DNA of 64,000 bases from Mesorhizobium intechi (GCF_002879535.1 NZ_PNOT02000243.1:1-64000), one strand, 5' to 3'; shown: positions 53,398 to 62,500, numbered from the stretch's first letter. Numbers and translations: made by a program. Notes: generated from the sequence alone by a model not told the origin.

Positions 53398-54345
53398 TCA
53401 ATACGGCCAATCACCGCGGCCAAGCGCCGCAATTGCAGCAATGATCCGCGCGAACGCTTCCGCCGCGGCCGGCACCGTGGTGCGGGCGCGCAGGAAACTG
53501 TGCACCAGGCGCTTCTCTTCATGCCACCATGCCTTGCCGCCGGCCGCGACGATGCGGTCGCGGTAGGTTTCGCCATCGGAGGATAGCGGGTCGCACTCGG
53601 CCGTGATGATCACCGTTGGCGGCAGGCCGGAAAAATCGCGGTCGCGCAGGGGTGAGAAAGTCGGATCGTCGGGCGATTGACGCTTGGCCGAACGGACGTC
53701 GCGGTAGAAGGCGATATCGCCGACGGACAGCAGCGGTGCTTCGGCATGTTCGGCATAGGAGCCGGAGCGCTCGTCGCCGCCGAGGCCGGGATAGATCAGC
53801 ACCTGGCCTGCCGCGGCGCGGTCGTGCCGGCGCGTCGCTTGCGCCACGGCGGCCGCCAGATTGCCGCCGGCGCTCTCGCCGCACAGGACGAGCGGCCGAC
53901 CTGACGTCGCCGCCCATGCGAAGGCGGCCATCGCATCGTCGAAGGCGGCCGGGTGGACATGCTCCGGCGCCAGCCGGTAGTCGACCGACACCACGTCGAA
54001 GCCGGTGCCGGCGCAGATCTCGGCACAGATATCGTCATGGCTTTCGAGCCCGCCGAGGATGAAGCCGCCGCCGTGGAAATAGAGCACCATGGCTCGCGCC
54101 GCCTTGCCGGCGCACTGGTAGTGGCGGATCGGAATGCCATGGCCCGGCGCGGCGACCAGGCCGTCGCTGGCCTTGACCCCGGCCGGCCGGCCCTGACGAA
54201 AAGCCCGGCACATCCTGTCATAGACCGCGCGCTGCTTGTCGATCGGCAGGCCGATTACCTCGGGCGGGTACCAGGCATTGACGCTGTCGATATAGGCCCA
54301 CAGGGCCGGGTCGAGCCATGTTTCATATTTGCCGCGGCCGGTCAT
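53398..54345 (-). CDS. alpha/beta hydrolase of the hormone-sensitive lipase family
   Basis: A protein of 315 residues. The oxyanion-hole HGGG at 91-94 (YFHGGGFILGG), the nucleophile S158 in GESAGG, D252 in ITAECDPL and H282 in VHSFLRA form the complete HSL/type IV esterase pattern. It hydrolyses small esters or amides. It lies 12 nt downstream of the isochorismatase-like gene in an apparent operon that also includes an M24 hydrolase; the natural substrate is unknown. Confidence 0.88.
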   Translation of the reverse strand: MTGRGKYETWLDPALWAYIDSVNAWYPPEVIGLPIDKQRAVYDRMCRAFRQGRPAGVKASDGLVAAPGHGIPIRHYQCAGKAARAMVLYFHGGGFILGGLESHDDICAEICAGTGFDVVSVDYRLAPEHVHPAAFDDAMAAFAWAATSGRPLVLCGESAGGNLAAAVAQATRRHDRAAAGQVLIYPGLGGDERSGSYAEHAEAPLLSVGDIAFYRDVRSAKRQSPDDPTFSPLRDRDFSGLPPTVIITAECDPLSSDGETYRDRIVAAGGKAWWHEEKRLVHSFLRARTTVPAAAEAFARIIAAIAALGRGDWPY

Positions 54346-54357
54346 GTCGGTCTGCTG

Positions 54358-55038
54358 TCATAGCGCGGCGTAGAGCGCGGCCGCATTGTCGAAGGTGAAG
54401 CGCAGCGGAACCGACCCCTCGACCTGCCAGGCGGTGACCGTCTCGCCGGCCAGCAGCCGGCAGGCGCCGTCGGTGTCGGTGACCGCGCCGCCATAGAGCC
54501 GGTTGGCGAGGTTGAGGATGCCGGTCTGGTGCATGGCGGCGCTGCCGCTGCCGCAAGCATCCTTGACCAGCAGCACCCGAAAGCCGCGCGCCACCGCATC
54601 CTTCACCGTGGCGTCGATGCAGGCCTCGGTCCAGACGCCGGCGACCACCAGCCATTCGATGCCGGAGGCCTTCAGCCGATCGGCCGCCGGCCCGCTGCGG
54701 AAGGCGCTGGCCTCTGCCTTGATCAGGAGCGCTTCGTCCCCGGCCGGCGCCACTTCGTGGCAGATCTCGGTCAGCGGATCGCTCTTGTCGGAAAACGCCG
54801 ACTTGCCGTCGGCGCCAACGGGATGAAAGGGCCGGTCCTGCTTGTCGAGATCGACGATATAGGCCCAGTGGTACAGCGGCACATGGTTGGCGCGCGCCGC
54901 CCCCTGGAGCCGCTGGACGTTGGCCAGGATGCCGGCGAAACCCTCGACGAGATAGCGCTTGTCCTGCCGGTGCTCTTCCTGCAGGTCGATGAAGATTGCG
55001 GCCACCGTGCCTGTGCTGATGGAGATGGGAGCCTTCAC
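54358..55038 (-). CDS. isochorismatase-like cysteine hydrolase
   Basis: A protein of 226 residues. The family triad is visible as D18 (FIDLQEEH), K107 (LLIKAEASAF) and C140 (GVWTEACIDATVKDA). Relatives hydrolyse amides and carbamoyl compounds such as N-carbamoylsarcosine, ureidoacrylate or nicotinamide. The start overlaps the M24 stop by 4 bp, supporting a common pathway. Substrate not assignable. Confidence 0.88.
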   Translation of the reverse strand: MKAPISISTGTVAAIFIDLQEEHRQDKRYLVEGFAGILANVQRLQGAARANHVPLYHWAYIVDLDKQDRPFHPVGADGKSAFSDKSDPLTEICHEVAPAGDEALLIKAEASAFRSGPAADRLKASGIEWLVVAGVWTEACIDATVKDAVARGFRVLLVKDACGSGSAAMHQTGILNLANRLYGGAVTDTDGACRLLAGETVTAWQVEGSVPLRFTFDNAAALYAAL

Positions 55039-56330
55039 GCCAGAAACTCGTCCTCATAGGGAAAGCGCGACAGCAGCTCCGTGCCCGTCTCGGTGATCAG
55101 GATCTCGTCCTCCAGCTTGACGCCCTCGCGGCCGCCCTTTTCGCCGATATAGCTTTCCACGCTCACCACCATGCCTGGCACGATATGGCCGTCGCGGCCA
55201 TAGGTCTCGTAATCCATGGCATGCGCGATGAACGGTGTCTCGCCATGCATGCCGACGCCGTGCATGACCGAGGTGTAGCGCTGGTCGACGAAACGGTCGG
55301 GGATCTTCCAGGCCTTTTCGGCGATTTCGCGAAACGCCATGCCGGGCTTGACGATCGAGATGTTGTGCTGAACCTGGTCGTGCGCCATGCGGTAGAGCGA
55401 TTTCTGGTAATCGGTCGGCTTGCCCGGCCCACAGCGGAAGGTGCGGGAGAAATCGGAATAGTAGCCGTAGCAGCCGATCGTGTCGGTATCGAGCGCCAGG
55501 AGTTCGCCGGGCCTGATCTTGCGGCCGCTCGCCTCGTTGAACCACGGATTGGTGCGCTGGCCTGAGGTCAAGAGCCGCGTCTCGATGAACTCGCCGCCCT
55601 GGCGGATGACCTCGCCATACATGATGGCGAACAGCTCGTTTTCGGAAACGCCGGGTTTGATCGCCTCGCGCACGGCGTAGACGGCGGCCTCGGCACCGGC
55701 CATCGACACCTGCAGGCATTTGACCTCTTCCGGTGTCTTCACCGCGCGCACCGCGAGAATCTCGCCCTGGCAATCCTTGACCTCGCAGCCGCGCTTTTCC
55801 AGCGCCAGCGCCTGCAGATGGCTGCAGCGGTCGAGCCCGAGCTTCATCGAGCCGCCGCCATGCTTCTTCAGCAGTTCGGCGATCTCGTCGGCGAAGGGGC
55901 CGGCGGTTTCGTCGTCACGGCCGGAGACCGACGACCAGACCAGCTTGGAAGGCCGCGCCTCGTCGATCGTGTCGAGCACCATCGAGACATGGTAGCTCTG
56001 AGGGTACTCGAACAGCACGATCGGCCCTTCCGTCGGGATGAAGAAGTAGCGGGTCGAGTTGCGCAGGAAATAGCCGAACATGTTGCGCGAGCCGGTGGCG
56101 TAACGCTGGTTGTAGGGGTCGAACAGCACGACGCCGCCATAGCCGGCCTCGCGCATCCAGCCGCGCAGCTTCGCCAGCCGGCCCTTGCGCAGCGCGTCCG
56201 CGTCGATGAAGGACGGCTCGGTGTCGGACAGCCACATGCCGCCGGCCGGATCGGCCGCCGCGGGGTGACGCATGCGATCCTTGAAGTCGACGTCCTCGGT
56301 GCTGTCGGGGTCGAATACGACGATGCTCAT
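55035..56330 (-). CDS. DddP-like M24 family metallohydrolase
   Basis: A protein of 431 residues. It resembles the DMSP lyase DddP more than ordinary prolidases: GGVVLFDPYNQRYATGS, GGEFIETRLLTSGQRTNPWF and the double-Asp DTD at 281-283, then D293, H357, E392 and E407. From memory these equal the DddP metal ligands with a constant offset of 14. The position corresponding to the proposed catalytic Asp of DddP, just after HGVG, is here Gly363 in HGVGMHGET, so DMSP cleavage is doubtful. A hydrolase for a small amide or betaine-like compound is more likely. It is operonic with isochorismatase-like and esterase genes; the GlxA-type regulator gene lies 152 bp upstream. Confidence 0.75.
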   Translation of the reverse strand: MSIVVFDPDSTEDVDFKDRMRHPAAADPAGGMWLSDTEPSFIDADALRKGRLAKLRGWMREAGYGGVVLFDPYNQRYATGSRNMFGYFLRNSTRYFFIPTEGPIVLFEYPQSYHVSMVLDTIDEARPSKLVWSSVSGRDDETAGPFADEIAELLKKHGGGSMKLGLDRCSHLQALALEKRGCEVKDCQGEILAVRAVKTPEEVKCLQVSMAGAEAAVYAVREAIKPGVSENELFAIMYGEVIRQGGEFIETRLLTSGQRTNPWFNEASGRKIRPGELLALDTDTIGCYGYYSDFSRTFRCGPGKPTDYQKSLYRMAHDQVQHNISIVKPGMAFREIAEKAWKIPDRFVDQRYTSVMHGVGMHGETPFIAHAMDYETYGRDGHIVPGMVVSVESYIGEKGGREGVKLEDEILITETGTELLSRFPYEDEFLA

Positions 56331-56482
56331 GGGCCTTGCCTCAGGTCGGTTGCAAGGTCAGACCATGGCGCAGGAGGGGCGGGTCGATTGTGCGGAAAAC
56401 CGCGTCTGTTGTGCGGGATGCCGCTGGCCAATGGTTACGGCGCTGTCCCGCCCACGTCTCATCGCGCCAGCGAGCGCCGGCC

Positions 56483-57451
56483 CTAATGCCTCCGCGCCAG
56501 TTTCGGCGGATGGCCATGCTCCTCGCGAAAAGCCCGGGCAAAGCTCGACATCGAGGCAAAGCCGCAGGCCAGCGCCACGTCGCGCACGGCGAGCGTCGAA
56601 TGCGCCAGGAGATCGGCGGCCCGCTTCAGCCTGAGCCGCCGGTAATAGCCATTGGGCGAGATATCGAGTTCGGAGCGGAAGGAGCGCTCGAGCTTGTCGG
56701 ACGACACGCCGAGCCTGGCCGTCAGTTCGGCCATCCCCAGCCGCTCCTCGACCGCGTCCTCCATGATGGCGATCGCTGACAGCACCAGCTCGTTCTGCAC
56801 GCCGGTGCGCAGCCTGAGCGGCATCAGCTTGCGGTCGACGCTAGAGCGCAGCTGGCTGTGCACGAACCATTCGGCGACGCCGGCGGCAAGTTCGGCGCCG
56901 TAGTCGCGGGTGATGATCTCCAGCATCATGTCCAGACTGCCGACGCCGCCGGCCGAGGTGAAGCGCTTGCGATCGATGACGTAGAGATCGCGCCGCAGCT
57001 CGATGGTAGGAAAGGCTTCGGTGAAGGCGGCCTGGCTGGTCCAGTGCAAGGTGCAGGCATGGCCGTCGAGCAGGCCCGCGCGGGCGAGAAAAAACGCCGC
57101 GTCCGCCACGGCGCCGATATGCGCGCCATTGCGCAGGCTGCGCCGAATCCAGCCCGCCGCGTCCTCGGCGACGAGATGATCGGCGTCACCGCCCGAGCAG
57201 ACGACGATGCGGTCGACCTTCGGCGCGTCCCCGGCATGGAACCCCGGCTGGATGACGACCCCATTCGACGCCTCGACCGCGCCCTCCGTGCCGCCGACGA
57301 TGATCCAGCGATAGCACTGCCGTTTCGCCAGGATGTTGGCGGCGCGCAACGGCTCGATGACGGAACTGAACGCCATCATCGGAAAGCCGGGGAACACCAG
57401 CACCGCGAAGGTCAGGGGTTCGGTGGGTTTTTCGGGTTCGCGCGTGGCCAT
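56483..57451 (-). CDS. GlxA family transcriptional regulator (DJ-1/PfpI + AraC HTH)
   Basis: A protein of 322 residues. The N-terminal class I amidotransferase-like domain (about 15-200; FAVLVFPGFPMMAFSSVIEPL, GHACTLHWTS, TSAGGVGSLDMML) lacks the nucleophile Cys (VADAAFFLA), so it is a sensor domain. The AraC HTH is at about 230-318 (MAELTARLGVSSDKLERSFRSEL, VRDVALACGFASMSSFARAFREEHG). It probably senses a quaternary-amine-like or related metabolite and controls the M24/isochorismatase/esterase operon; that is inferred from position. Confidence 0.88.
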   Translation of the reverse strand: MATREPEKPTEPLTFAVLVFPGFPMMAFSSVIEPLRAANILAKRQCYRWIIVGGTEGAVEASNGVVIQPGFHAGDAPKVDRIVVCSGGDADHLVAEDAAGWIRRSLRNGAHIGAVADAAFFLARAGLLDGHACTLHWTSQAAFTEAFPTIELRRDLYVIDRKRFTSAGGVGSLDMMLEIITRDYGAELAAGVAEWFVHSQLRSSVDRKLMPLRLRTGVQNELVLSAIAIMEDAVEERLGMAELTARLGVSSDKLERSFRSELDISPNGYYRRLRLKRAADLLAHSTLAVRDVALACGFASMSSFARAFREEHGHPPKLARRH

Positions 57452-57513
57452 GGCCGCTACATCTCGGGCGAATGGGGTTTGGGGTCAACCTGGGTGATGC
57501 CGATCTCCAACGT

Positions 57514-57695
57514 CGGCGCCGCCCCTCATCGGCCTGTCTGCACCTTCTCCCGGTATGGAGACGGGGAGAAGGGTATGACGCAACCCTCGGCGCCTTTCTT
57601 GAAACGTTGGCAATTGGCGAAATCATCGATGCCAGCATCCTTCTCCCCGTCTCTATACGGGGAGAAATGCCCGGCAGGGCAATGAGGGGCGGCGC
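57514..57695. repeat. RIME-like mosaic repeat, copy 2
   Basis: A 182-bp element with the same inverted ends as at 50254 (CGGCGCCGCCCCTCA ... TGAGGGGCGGCGC) and inner hairpins built on TCTCCCGGTATGGAGACGGG and CTCCCCGTCTCTATACGGGG. It lies after the CGL gene end and before the GlxA-type gene start, in a tandem same-strand gap. Confidence 0.75.
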
Positions 57696-57715
57696 TGACC
57701 TTAGCGATTTGAGGT

Positions 57716-58903
57716 CTATCCCCCCAGCGCTTGCTCCAGATCCGCGATCAGGTCATCGCCATCCTCGATCCCCGCCGACAGCCGCACCAGCGAATCCGAA
57801 ATGCCGATCTCCGCCCGCTTCTCGGCGGGAATGGACCCGTGTGTCATCAGCGCCGGATGCTCGATCAGGCTTTCCACCCCGCCGAGGCTTTCGGCCAGCG
57901 TGAACAATTGCGTGCGTTCGAGGAAGCGTTTGGTTCCCGCGAGATCGCGGTCGAGCACGGCTGATATCATGCCGCCGAAGGCGTGCATCTGCTGGACGGC
58001 AATGGAATGCTGCGGATGGCTGGCGAGACCGGGATAAAGGACCCGGCGCACGTCCTTTCGCGCTTCCAGCCACTGCGCGATTTTCAGCCCATTGTCGGAA
58101 TGCCGCTCCATCCGCAGCGCCAGCGTCTTCAGGCCGCGCAGCGCCAGGAAACTGTCGAACGGGCCCGATATGGCGCCGATGGCGTTCTGCAGGAATTTCA
58201 GTTGGGCCGCCAATTCCTTGTTGTCGCCGACGACGGCCACCCCGCCGACCATGTCGGAATGGCCGTTGAGATACTTTGTCGTCGAGTGCACGACGATATC
58301 GATGCCGAGTTCCAGCGGCCGCTGGATATAGGGGCTGCAGAACGTGTTGTCGGCGACGGTGAGGATCCCCTTGCGCTTGGCCAGTGCGGCAACGCCTTCG
58401 AGGTCGACGATGCGCAGCAGCGGGTTGGTCGGCGTCTCGACCCACAGCAGCTTCGTCTCCGGCCGGATCGCGGCTTCCACCGCGGCAAGGTCGGTGAAGT
58501 CGACGAAAGAGACCTGCAGACCCGCCGAGCGCTTGCGTACCCGCTCCATCAGCCGGAAGGAACCGCCATAGATGTCGTCGGTGGCGACGATATGCGCGCC
58601 GGAATCGAGCAGTTCCAGCACGGTCGAGATCGCCGCCAGGCCGGAGGCGAAAGCGAAGGCGGCCGTTCCGCTTTCGAGATCGGCCACCGCGCGCTCGAAG
58701 GCGAAGCGCGTCGGGTTCTGGCTGCGGGCATACTCGAACCCCTTGTGCACGCCGGGCGACTGCTGGCCGTAGGTCGAGGTGGCATAGATCGGCACCATCA
58801 CCGCGCCGGTCAGCGGATCATGGCTCTGGCCGCCATGGATGGTGCGCGTCGAGAAGGCCAGGCGATTCTTGCCCGATGGTGGTGATGGTGTGTGGCTGGT
58901 CAT
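57716..58903 (-). CDS. cystathionine gamma-lyase or gamma-synthase (PLP enzyme)
   Basis: A protein of 395 residues of the Cys/Met metabolism PLP family. The Schiff-base K210 is in DIVVHSTTKYLNGHSD, the PLP-phosphate contacts are in FASGLAA and the substrate Arg region is ESLGGVESLIEHP. With cystathionine beta-synthase just upstream (overlap ATGA), reverse transsulfuration (cystathionine to cysteine) is the likely role. Gamma-synthase (metB) activity cannot be excluded by sequence alone. Confidence 0.88.
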   Translation of the reverse strand: MTSHTPSPPSGKNRLAFSTRTIHGGQSHDPLTGAVMVPIYATSTYGQQSPGVHKGFEYARSQNPTRFAFERAVADLESGTAAFAFASGLAAISTVLELLDSGAHIVATDDIYGGSFRLMERVRKRSAGLQVSFVDFTDLAAVEAAIRPETKLLWVETPTNPLLRIVDLEGVAALAKRKGILTVADNTFCSPYIQRPLELGIDIVVHSTTKYLNGHSDMVGGVAVVGDNKELAAQLKFLQNAIGAISGPFDSFLALRGLKTLALRMERHSDNGLKIAQWLEARKDVRRVLYPGLASHPQHSIAVQQMHAFGGMISAVLDRDLAGTKRFLERTQLFTLAESLGGVESLIEHPALMTHGSIPAEKRAEIGISDSLVRLSAGIEDGDDLIADLEQALGG

Positions 58904-60324
58904 CGTGCGCGCCTCAAATGGTTGATCAGGTCGATGCGGGTGATCAGGCCGACGAACTCGTCGCCGTCGAAGATGATGGCGACCTCGTTGCGGTCGAACA
59001 CCGGCAGCAGCGCATCCAGCGTCTGGCTGGCCTGCAGCGTGTGCAGATTGGAGGTCATCGCCGTGCGCACCGGGCCGTTGAAGCGTTCCCAGCGCCCGTC
59101 ATAGGGACCGTCGACCTTGGCGAGGATATCGCTTTCGTCGACGATGCCGATCAGCTTGCCGTCTTCCAGAACCGGCAGCTGCGAGACGTCGGAGCGGCGC
59201 ATGCGGCCATAGGCATTGAGCAGGCTTTCGTCCGGGCCGACATAGACCGTATCGCCGGTGCGGTGCGTGCGCATGACCAGGTCGCGCAGATCGCCATGCT
59301 GCTCGTGCTCGGCCAGGCCCTGTTCGGCCAGCCAGAAATCGTCGAACACCTTCGACAGGTACTTGTTGCCGCTGTCGCAGACGAAGGTGACGACGCGCTT
59401 CGGCGCCGTCTGCTCGCGGCAATAGCGCAGGGCGGCCGACAAGAGCGTGCCCGAGGACGAGCCGGCCAGAATGCCTTCGCGCGACAGGAGATCGCGCACC
59501 GCCAGCATGCTTTGCTTGTCCGTGATCGAATAGGCCTTCTTGACCAGCGACAGATCGGCATTGGGCGGCACGAAATCCTCGCCTATGCCTTCCACCGTCC
59601 AGCTGCCGGCCTCTTCCATCTTGCCGGTCTTGATCAAGGGCGCCAGCACCGAACCGACCGGATCGGCCAGCACCATCTCGGTCCTGGGCGACACCGCGGC
59701 GAAGTAGCGGCCAAGCCCGGTCAGCGTGCCGCCCGAGCCGACGCCGACGACCACCGCGTCGACATTGCCGTCGAGCTGCGAAAAGATCTCCGGGCCGGTG
59801 GTCGTCTCATGCGCCAGCGGGTTGGCCGGATTGGCGAACTGGTTGGCATAGAAGGCGCCGGGCACTTCGGCGGCGATCTTCTCGGCCATGTCCTGGTAAT
59901 ATTCCGGGTGACCCTTGCCGACATCGGAGCGCGTCATGCGCACCTCGGCGCCCAGCGCGCGCAGATGCTGGATCTTCTCGCGCGACATCTTGTCGGGCAC
60001 GACCAGCACGATGCGGTAGCCCTTGGGGATGCCGACCTGGGCAAGGCCGAGGCCGGTATTGCCGGCGGTCGCCTCGACGATGGTGCCGCCGCGCTTGAGC
60101 TTGCCCTCCCTCTCCGCCGCCGCGATCATCGACAGCGCGATGCGATCCTTGATCGAGCCGCCGGGGTTCTGGCTTTCGAGCTTGATGAACAGCCGGCATT
60201 TGCCGGTGTCGAACCTGGTCAGCTCGACCACCGGCGTCTGGCCGATCAGGTCGAGTACCGACGCATAGGGCGGACGCAGGCGGGAGGTTGCGCCTTCCGA
60301 GGGGGCGATCTCGTGCTCGCTCAT
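58900..60324 (-). CDS. cystathionine beta-synthase
   Basis: A protein of 474 residues. The PLP domain has K59 in NPGGSIKDRIA, TAGNTG, GVGSGGTLTG and SSSGT. Two CBS domains occupy about 345-470 (SDVSQLPVLEDGKLIGIVDESDI and VAIIFDGDEFVGLITRIDLI). It condenses serine and homocysteine to cystathionine. Length, CBS tail and its partner gene agree with CBS rather than cysteine synthase. The C-terminal domains may sense adenylated ligands. Confidence 0.92.
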   Translation of the reverse strand: MSEHEIAPSEGATSRLRPPYASVLDLIGQTPVVELTRFDTGKCRLFIKLESQNPGGSIKDRIALSMIAAAEREGKLKRGGTIVEATAGNTGLGLAQVGIPKGYRIVLVVPDKMSREKIQHLRALGAEVRMTRSDVGKGHPEYYQDMAEKIAAEVPGAFYANQFANPANPLAHETTTGPEIFSQLDGNVDAVVVGVGSGGTLTGLGRYFAAVSPRTEMVLADPVGSVLAPLIKTGKMEEAGSWTVEGIGEDFVPPNADLSLVKKAYSITDKQSMLAVRDLLSREGILAGSSSGTLLSAALRYCREQTAPKRVVTFVCDSGNKYLSKVFDDFWLAEQGLAEHEQHGDLRDLVMRTHRTGDTVYVGPDESLLNAYGRMRRSDVSQLPVLEDGKLIGIVDESDILAKVDGPYDGRWERFNGPVRTAMTSNLHTLQASQTLDALLPVFDRNEVAIIFDGDEFVGLITRIDLINHLRRAR

Positions 60325-60514
60325 TTCGATGCTCCATGGTCAAGGCGAGCAACCGCCGGGGCGTGCGGTAGCCTATCCTCTTTTCCTGCCCTTTGCAGTC
60401 GGAAAGAAGATAGACCGTGCCAATCAACCGGCCAGACGGGGAATGAAATTCCACCTCTTGGCTGGGGATGCCAGCCCAGGCGTTACTGCCGGTGTCCCGC
60501 CGGCATCAACGCCT

Positions 60515-61858
60515 TCAACCCAGCAACTGCTTGCTCAGCCGCGCGCACTGGACGCGTATGTCGGGAATGGCGTCGATCTCGAAGAAGGTGCCGCGCGTCA
60601 GCGGGCCGACGGCGAGGACATTTCGCAAGACCGTGCCGTCGCCGGCGATGATCTCGCAATTGGCCGACACGTCGAGGCCGATGCGCATCGGATCCGGTCG
60701 CGCGAGCCCGCGATCGACCAGCGAACGCACCACGCTGTTCGACGAGGTCGAAATGTCCCGCACGATGCCCGAGCAATCATAGATACGGGCGACGTCGAAA
60801 GGCTCGATAAGCTGGCTGTGGCGTGACTGGACATCGACGCTGAAAGCCTCGCCCGGCGTGATGCCGACGACGCGCCCGGCGACAAGCCGGATGCGTCCCG
60901 ATTGCACGGCTTGCGTCACCTTGGCGTAGACCTCCGGCGCCATGCGATGGCGATGGATATCCCACCAGGCCTTGGTGTGCTCGACGAAGCGACGCTTGGC
61001 GGAAGCCGGCCAGTTCTGCCAGATCTTCTGGTTGAACGGCCTGAGACCATCGACGACATCGCGCCAGTCGATGCCGGCTTTCTGGTTCTCGCGGATCAGG
61101 TCGCGGAACCAGCCGACGAAATAGGAAAGCTGGGTACCGAGCGGAATGTCGGCGACGTCGAGCTTGATCGGATTGCCCTTGCGGTGCGGCGACGGCAGCA
61201 GGCCGCGCCGCGACACGGCGACGATCTCGCCCGTGTGGCCGCGCTGTTCCAGCGCCAGGAACGCGTCGACCATGCTGAGGCCGGTGCCCAGCACCATGAC
61301 GCGGCTTTCGGGGTCGAGCGCGGTGTCGGCCTCCGAGCCCATGCGGATCGCATGGCCTTGCGCCGGCTGTTCGTCATGGCCGGTGGCAAGTATGGCCATG
61401 TGGGCGACGACGCTGGTGCCGTTGGCGAGCGCCACCTCGACGCCGGACGCGGTCGGCGTGATCGACAGGCTCTCTTCGTGGATCAGGCGCAGCCGCCCGG
61501 TCGGCTGCTCCTGCGCTTCGAGATCGTCGAGCAACTCGCCGAGATAGCGGGCATAGAGGCTGCGCGGCGCGTAGAAGGGTGTCTGCGGTGTCTGCTCTGG
61601 ATCGACCAGGCCACGCCCCTGGAGCCAGCGCCAGAAATTGCCGGGGTCGTCGGCATAGGCGCTCATGCCGGCGGCGCTGACATTCAAGACATGCGCCGAC
61701 AGCAGCGTCGAATAGGCGATGCCCTGGCCGAAATGCGGGCGCTTTTCGATCAGCGTGACGCGCAGATCCGGATTGGTCGATTTCAGGAGATGCGCGGCCA
61801 TCACGACGCCCGAGGCGCCGCCGCCGACGATGATTATGGAATTGGCGCGCGCGCTCAT
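60515..61858 (-). CDS. FAD/NAD(P)-binding protein (PF13454-like)
   Basis: A protein of 447 residues. The FAD motif IIIVGGGASGVVMAAHLL is at the N-terminus, followed by HFGQGIAYST and VLNVSAAGMSAYADDP, typical of FAD-NAD(P)-binding proteins of unknown reaction; the second fold has MVLGTGLSMVDAFL. It sits 25 nt downstream of the Rrf2 regulator gene and near the transsulfuration genes, so a role in sulfur metabolism or redox is plausible. The substrate is unknown. Confidence 0.8.
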   Translation of the reverse strand: MSARANSIIIVGGGASGVVMAAHLLKSTNPDLRVTLIEKRPHFGQGIAYSTLLSAHVLNVSAAGMSAYADDPGNFWRWLQGRGLVDPEQTPQTPFYAPRSLYARYLGELLDDLEAQEQPTGRLRLIHEESLSITPTASGVEVALANGTSVVAHMAILATGHDEQPAQGHAIRMGSEADTALDPESRVMVLGTGLSMVDAFLALEQRGHTGEIVAVSRRGLLPSPHRKGNPIKLDVADIPLGTQLSYFVGWFRDLIRENQKAGIDWRDVVDGLRPFNQKIWQNWPASAKRRFVEHTKAWWDIHRHRMAPEVYAKVTQAVQSGRIRLVAGRVVGITPGEAFSVDVQSRHSQLIEPFDVARIYDCSGIVRDISTSSNSVVRSLVDRGLARPDPMRIGLDVSANCEIIAGDGTVLRNVLAVGPLTRGTFFEIDAIPDIRVQCARLSKQLLG

Positions 61859-61883
61859 GCGCCCACCTGCGCAATGCGAGGCG

Positions 61884-62354
61884 TCAGGCCTGGACCTTCA
61901 CCGGCAGGTCGCCGATGTCCCTCGCCGACGTAAGGTCGTCGAGGCCGATGTCGCGCATTTCGGCGAGGCTGCGCTGGTCGAGCACCTCGGCGATCGCCTG
62001 CCGGACCTCGAGCATCAGATGTCGGACTTGGCATGTCGCCTCGTTGCAGTCTTCACAGCGCTGATATTGTGTGCGGCTGGCGCAGGGAATTGGCGCCAGC
62101 GGCCCGTCGAGGACGCGCACGACATGGCCGACCTTGATCTCGTCGGCCGGCCGCGCCAGGCGGTAGCCGCCATCCTTGCCCTTGCGGCTCTGGACGAAAC
62201 CGGCATTGCGCAACTCGCCCAATATGGCGTCGAGAAATTTCTTCGGGATGTTGTTGCCGGTCGCGATGTCGTTGACGAAGGCGAGCTGCCCGACCGGCAG
62301 GTGCGCGAGATGGACCAGCGCCTTGAGGCCGTACTTGCCTTTTTTGGTGAGCAT
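61884..62354 (-). CDS. Rrf2 family transcriptional regulator with four cysteines
   Basis: A protein of 156 residues. The N-terminal winged helix (MLTKKGKYGLKALVHLA, IPKKFLDAILGELRNAGFVQSRKGKDGGYRLAR) is followed by C91, C100, C103 and C108 in the IscR-like loop region, which could hold a Fe-S cluster. Rrf2 members of this type regulate cysteine, Fe-S or nitrosative stress genes. It likely controls the FAD-binding protein gene (25 nt downstream) and perhaps the CBS/CGL genes. A palindrome upstream (62439-62464) is a candidate operator. Confidence 0.88.
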   Translation of the reverse strand: MLTKKGKYGLKALVHLAHLPVGQLAFVNDIATGNNIPKKFLDAILGELRNAGFVQSRKGKDGGYRLARPADEIKVGHVVRVLDGPLAPIPCASRTQYQRCEDCNEATCQVRHLMLEVRQAIAEVLDQRSLAEMRDIGLDDLTSARDIGDLPVKVQA

Positions 62355-62438
62355 CGACCGAACGTTTCTCTGTCATGCGTGGCACGAGGCCATCCGTTGC
62401 GAAACGCCTGGCGAGCCTCCCCGCCGCGCCCAAGCATC

Positions 62439-62464
62439 CATGACACATAAATTCTAGTGACATG
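62439..62464. promoter_or_regulatory. imperfect inverted repeat upstream of the Rrf2 gene
   Basis: CATGACAC-N10-GTGACATG, one mismatch pair, in an AT-rich stretch (ATAAATTCTA) 85 nt before the Rrf2 start. It fits a self-regulatory operator or a promoter region. Confidence 0.45.
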
Positions 62465-62500
62465 ATATACAAGCCGAAAAACGTTGATTTTGCTTCGCTT

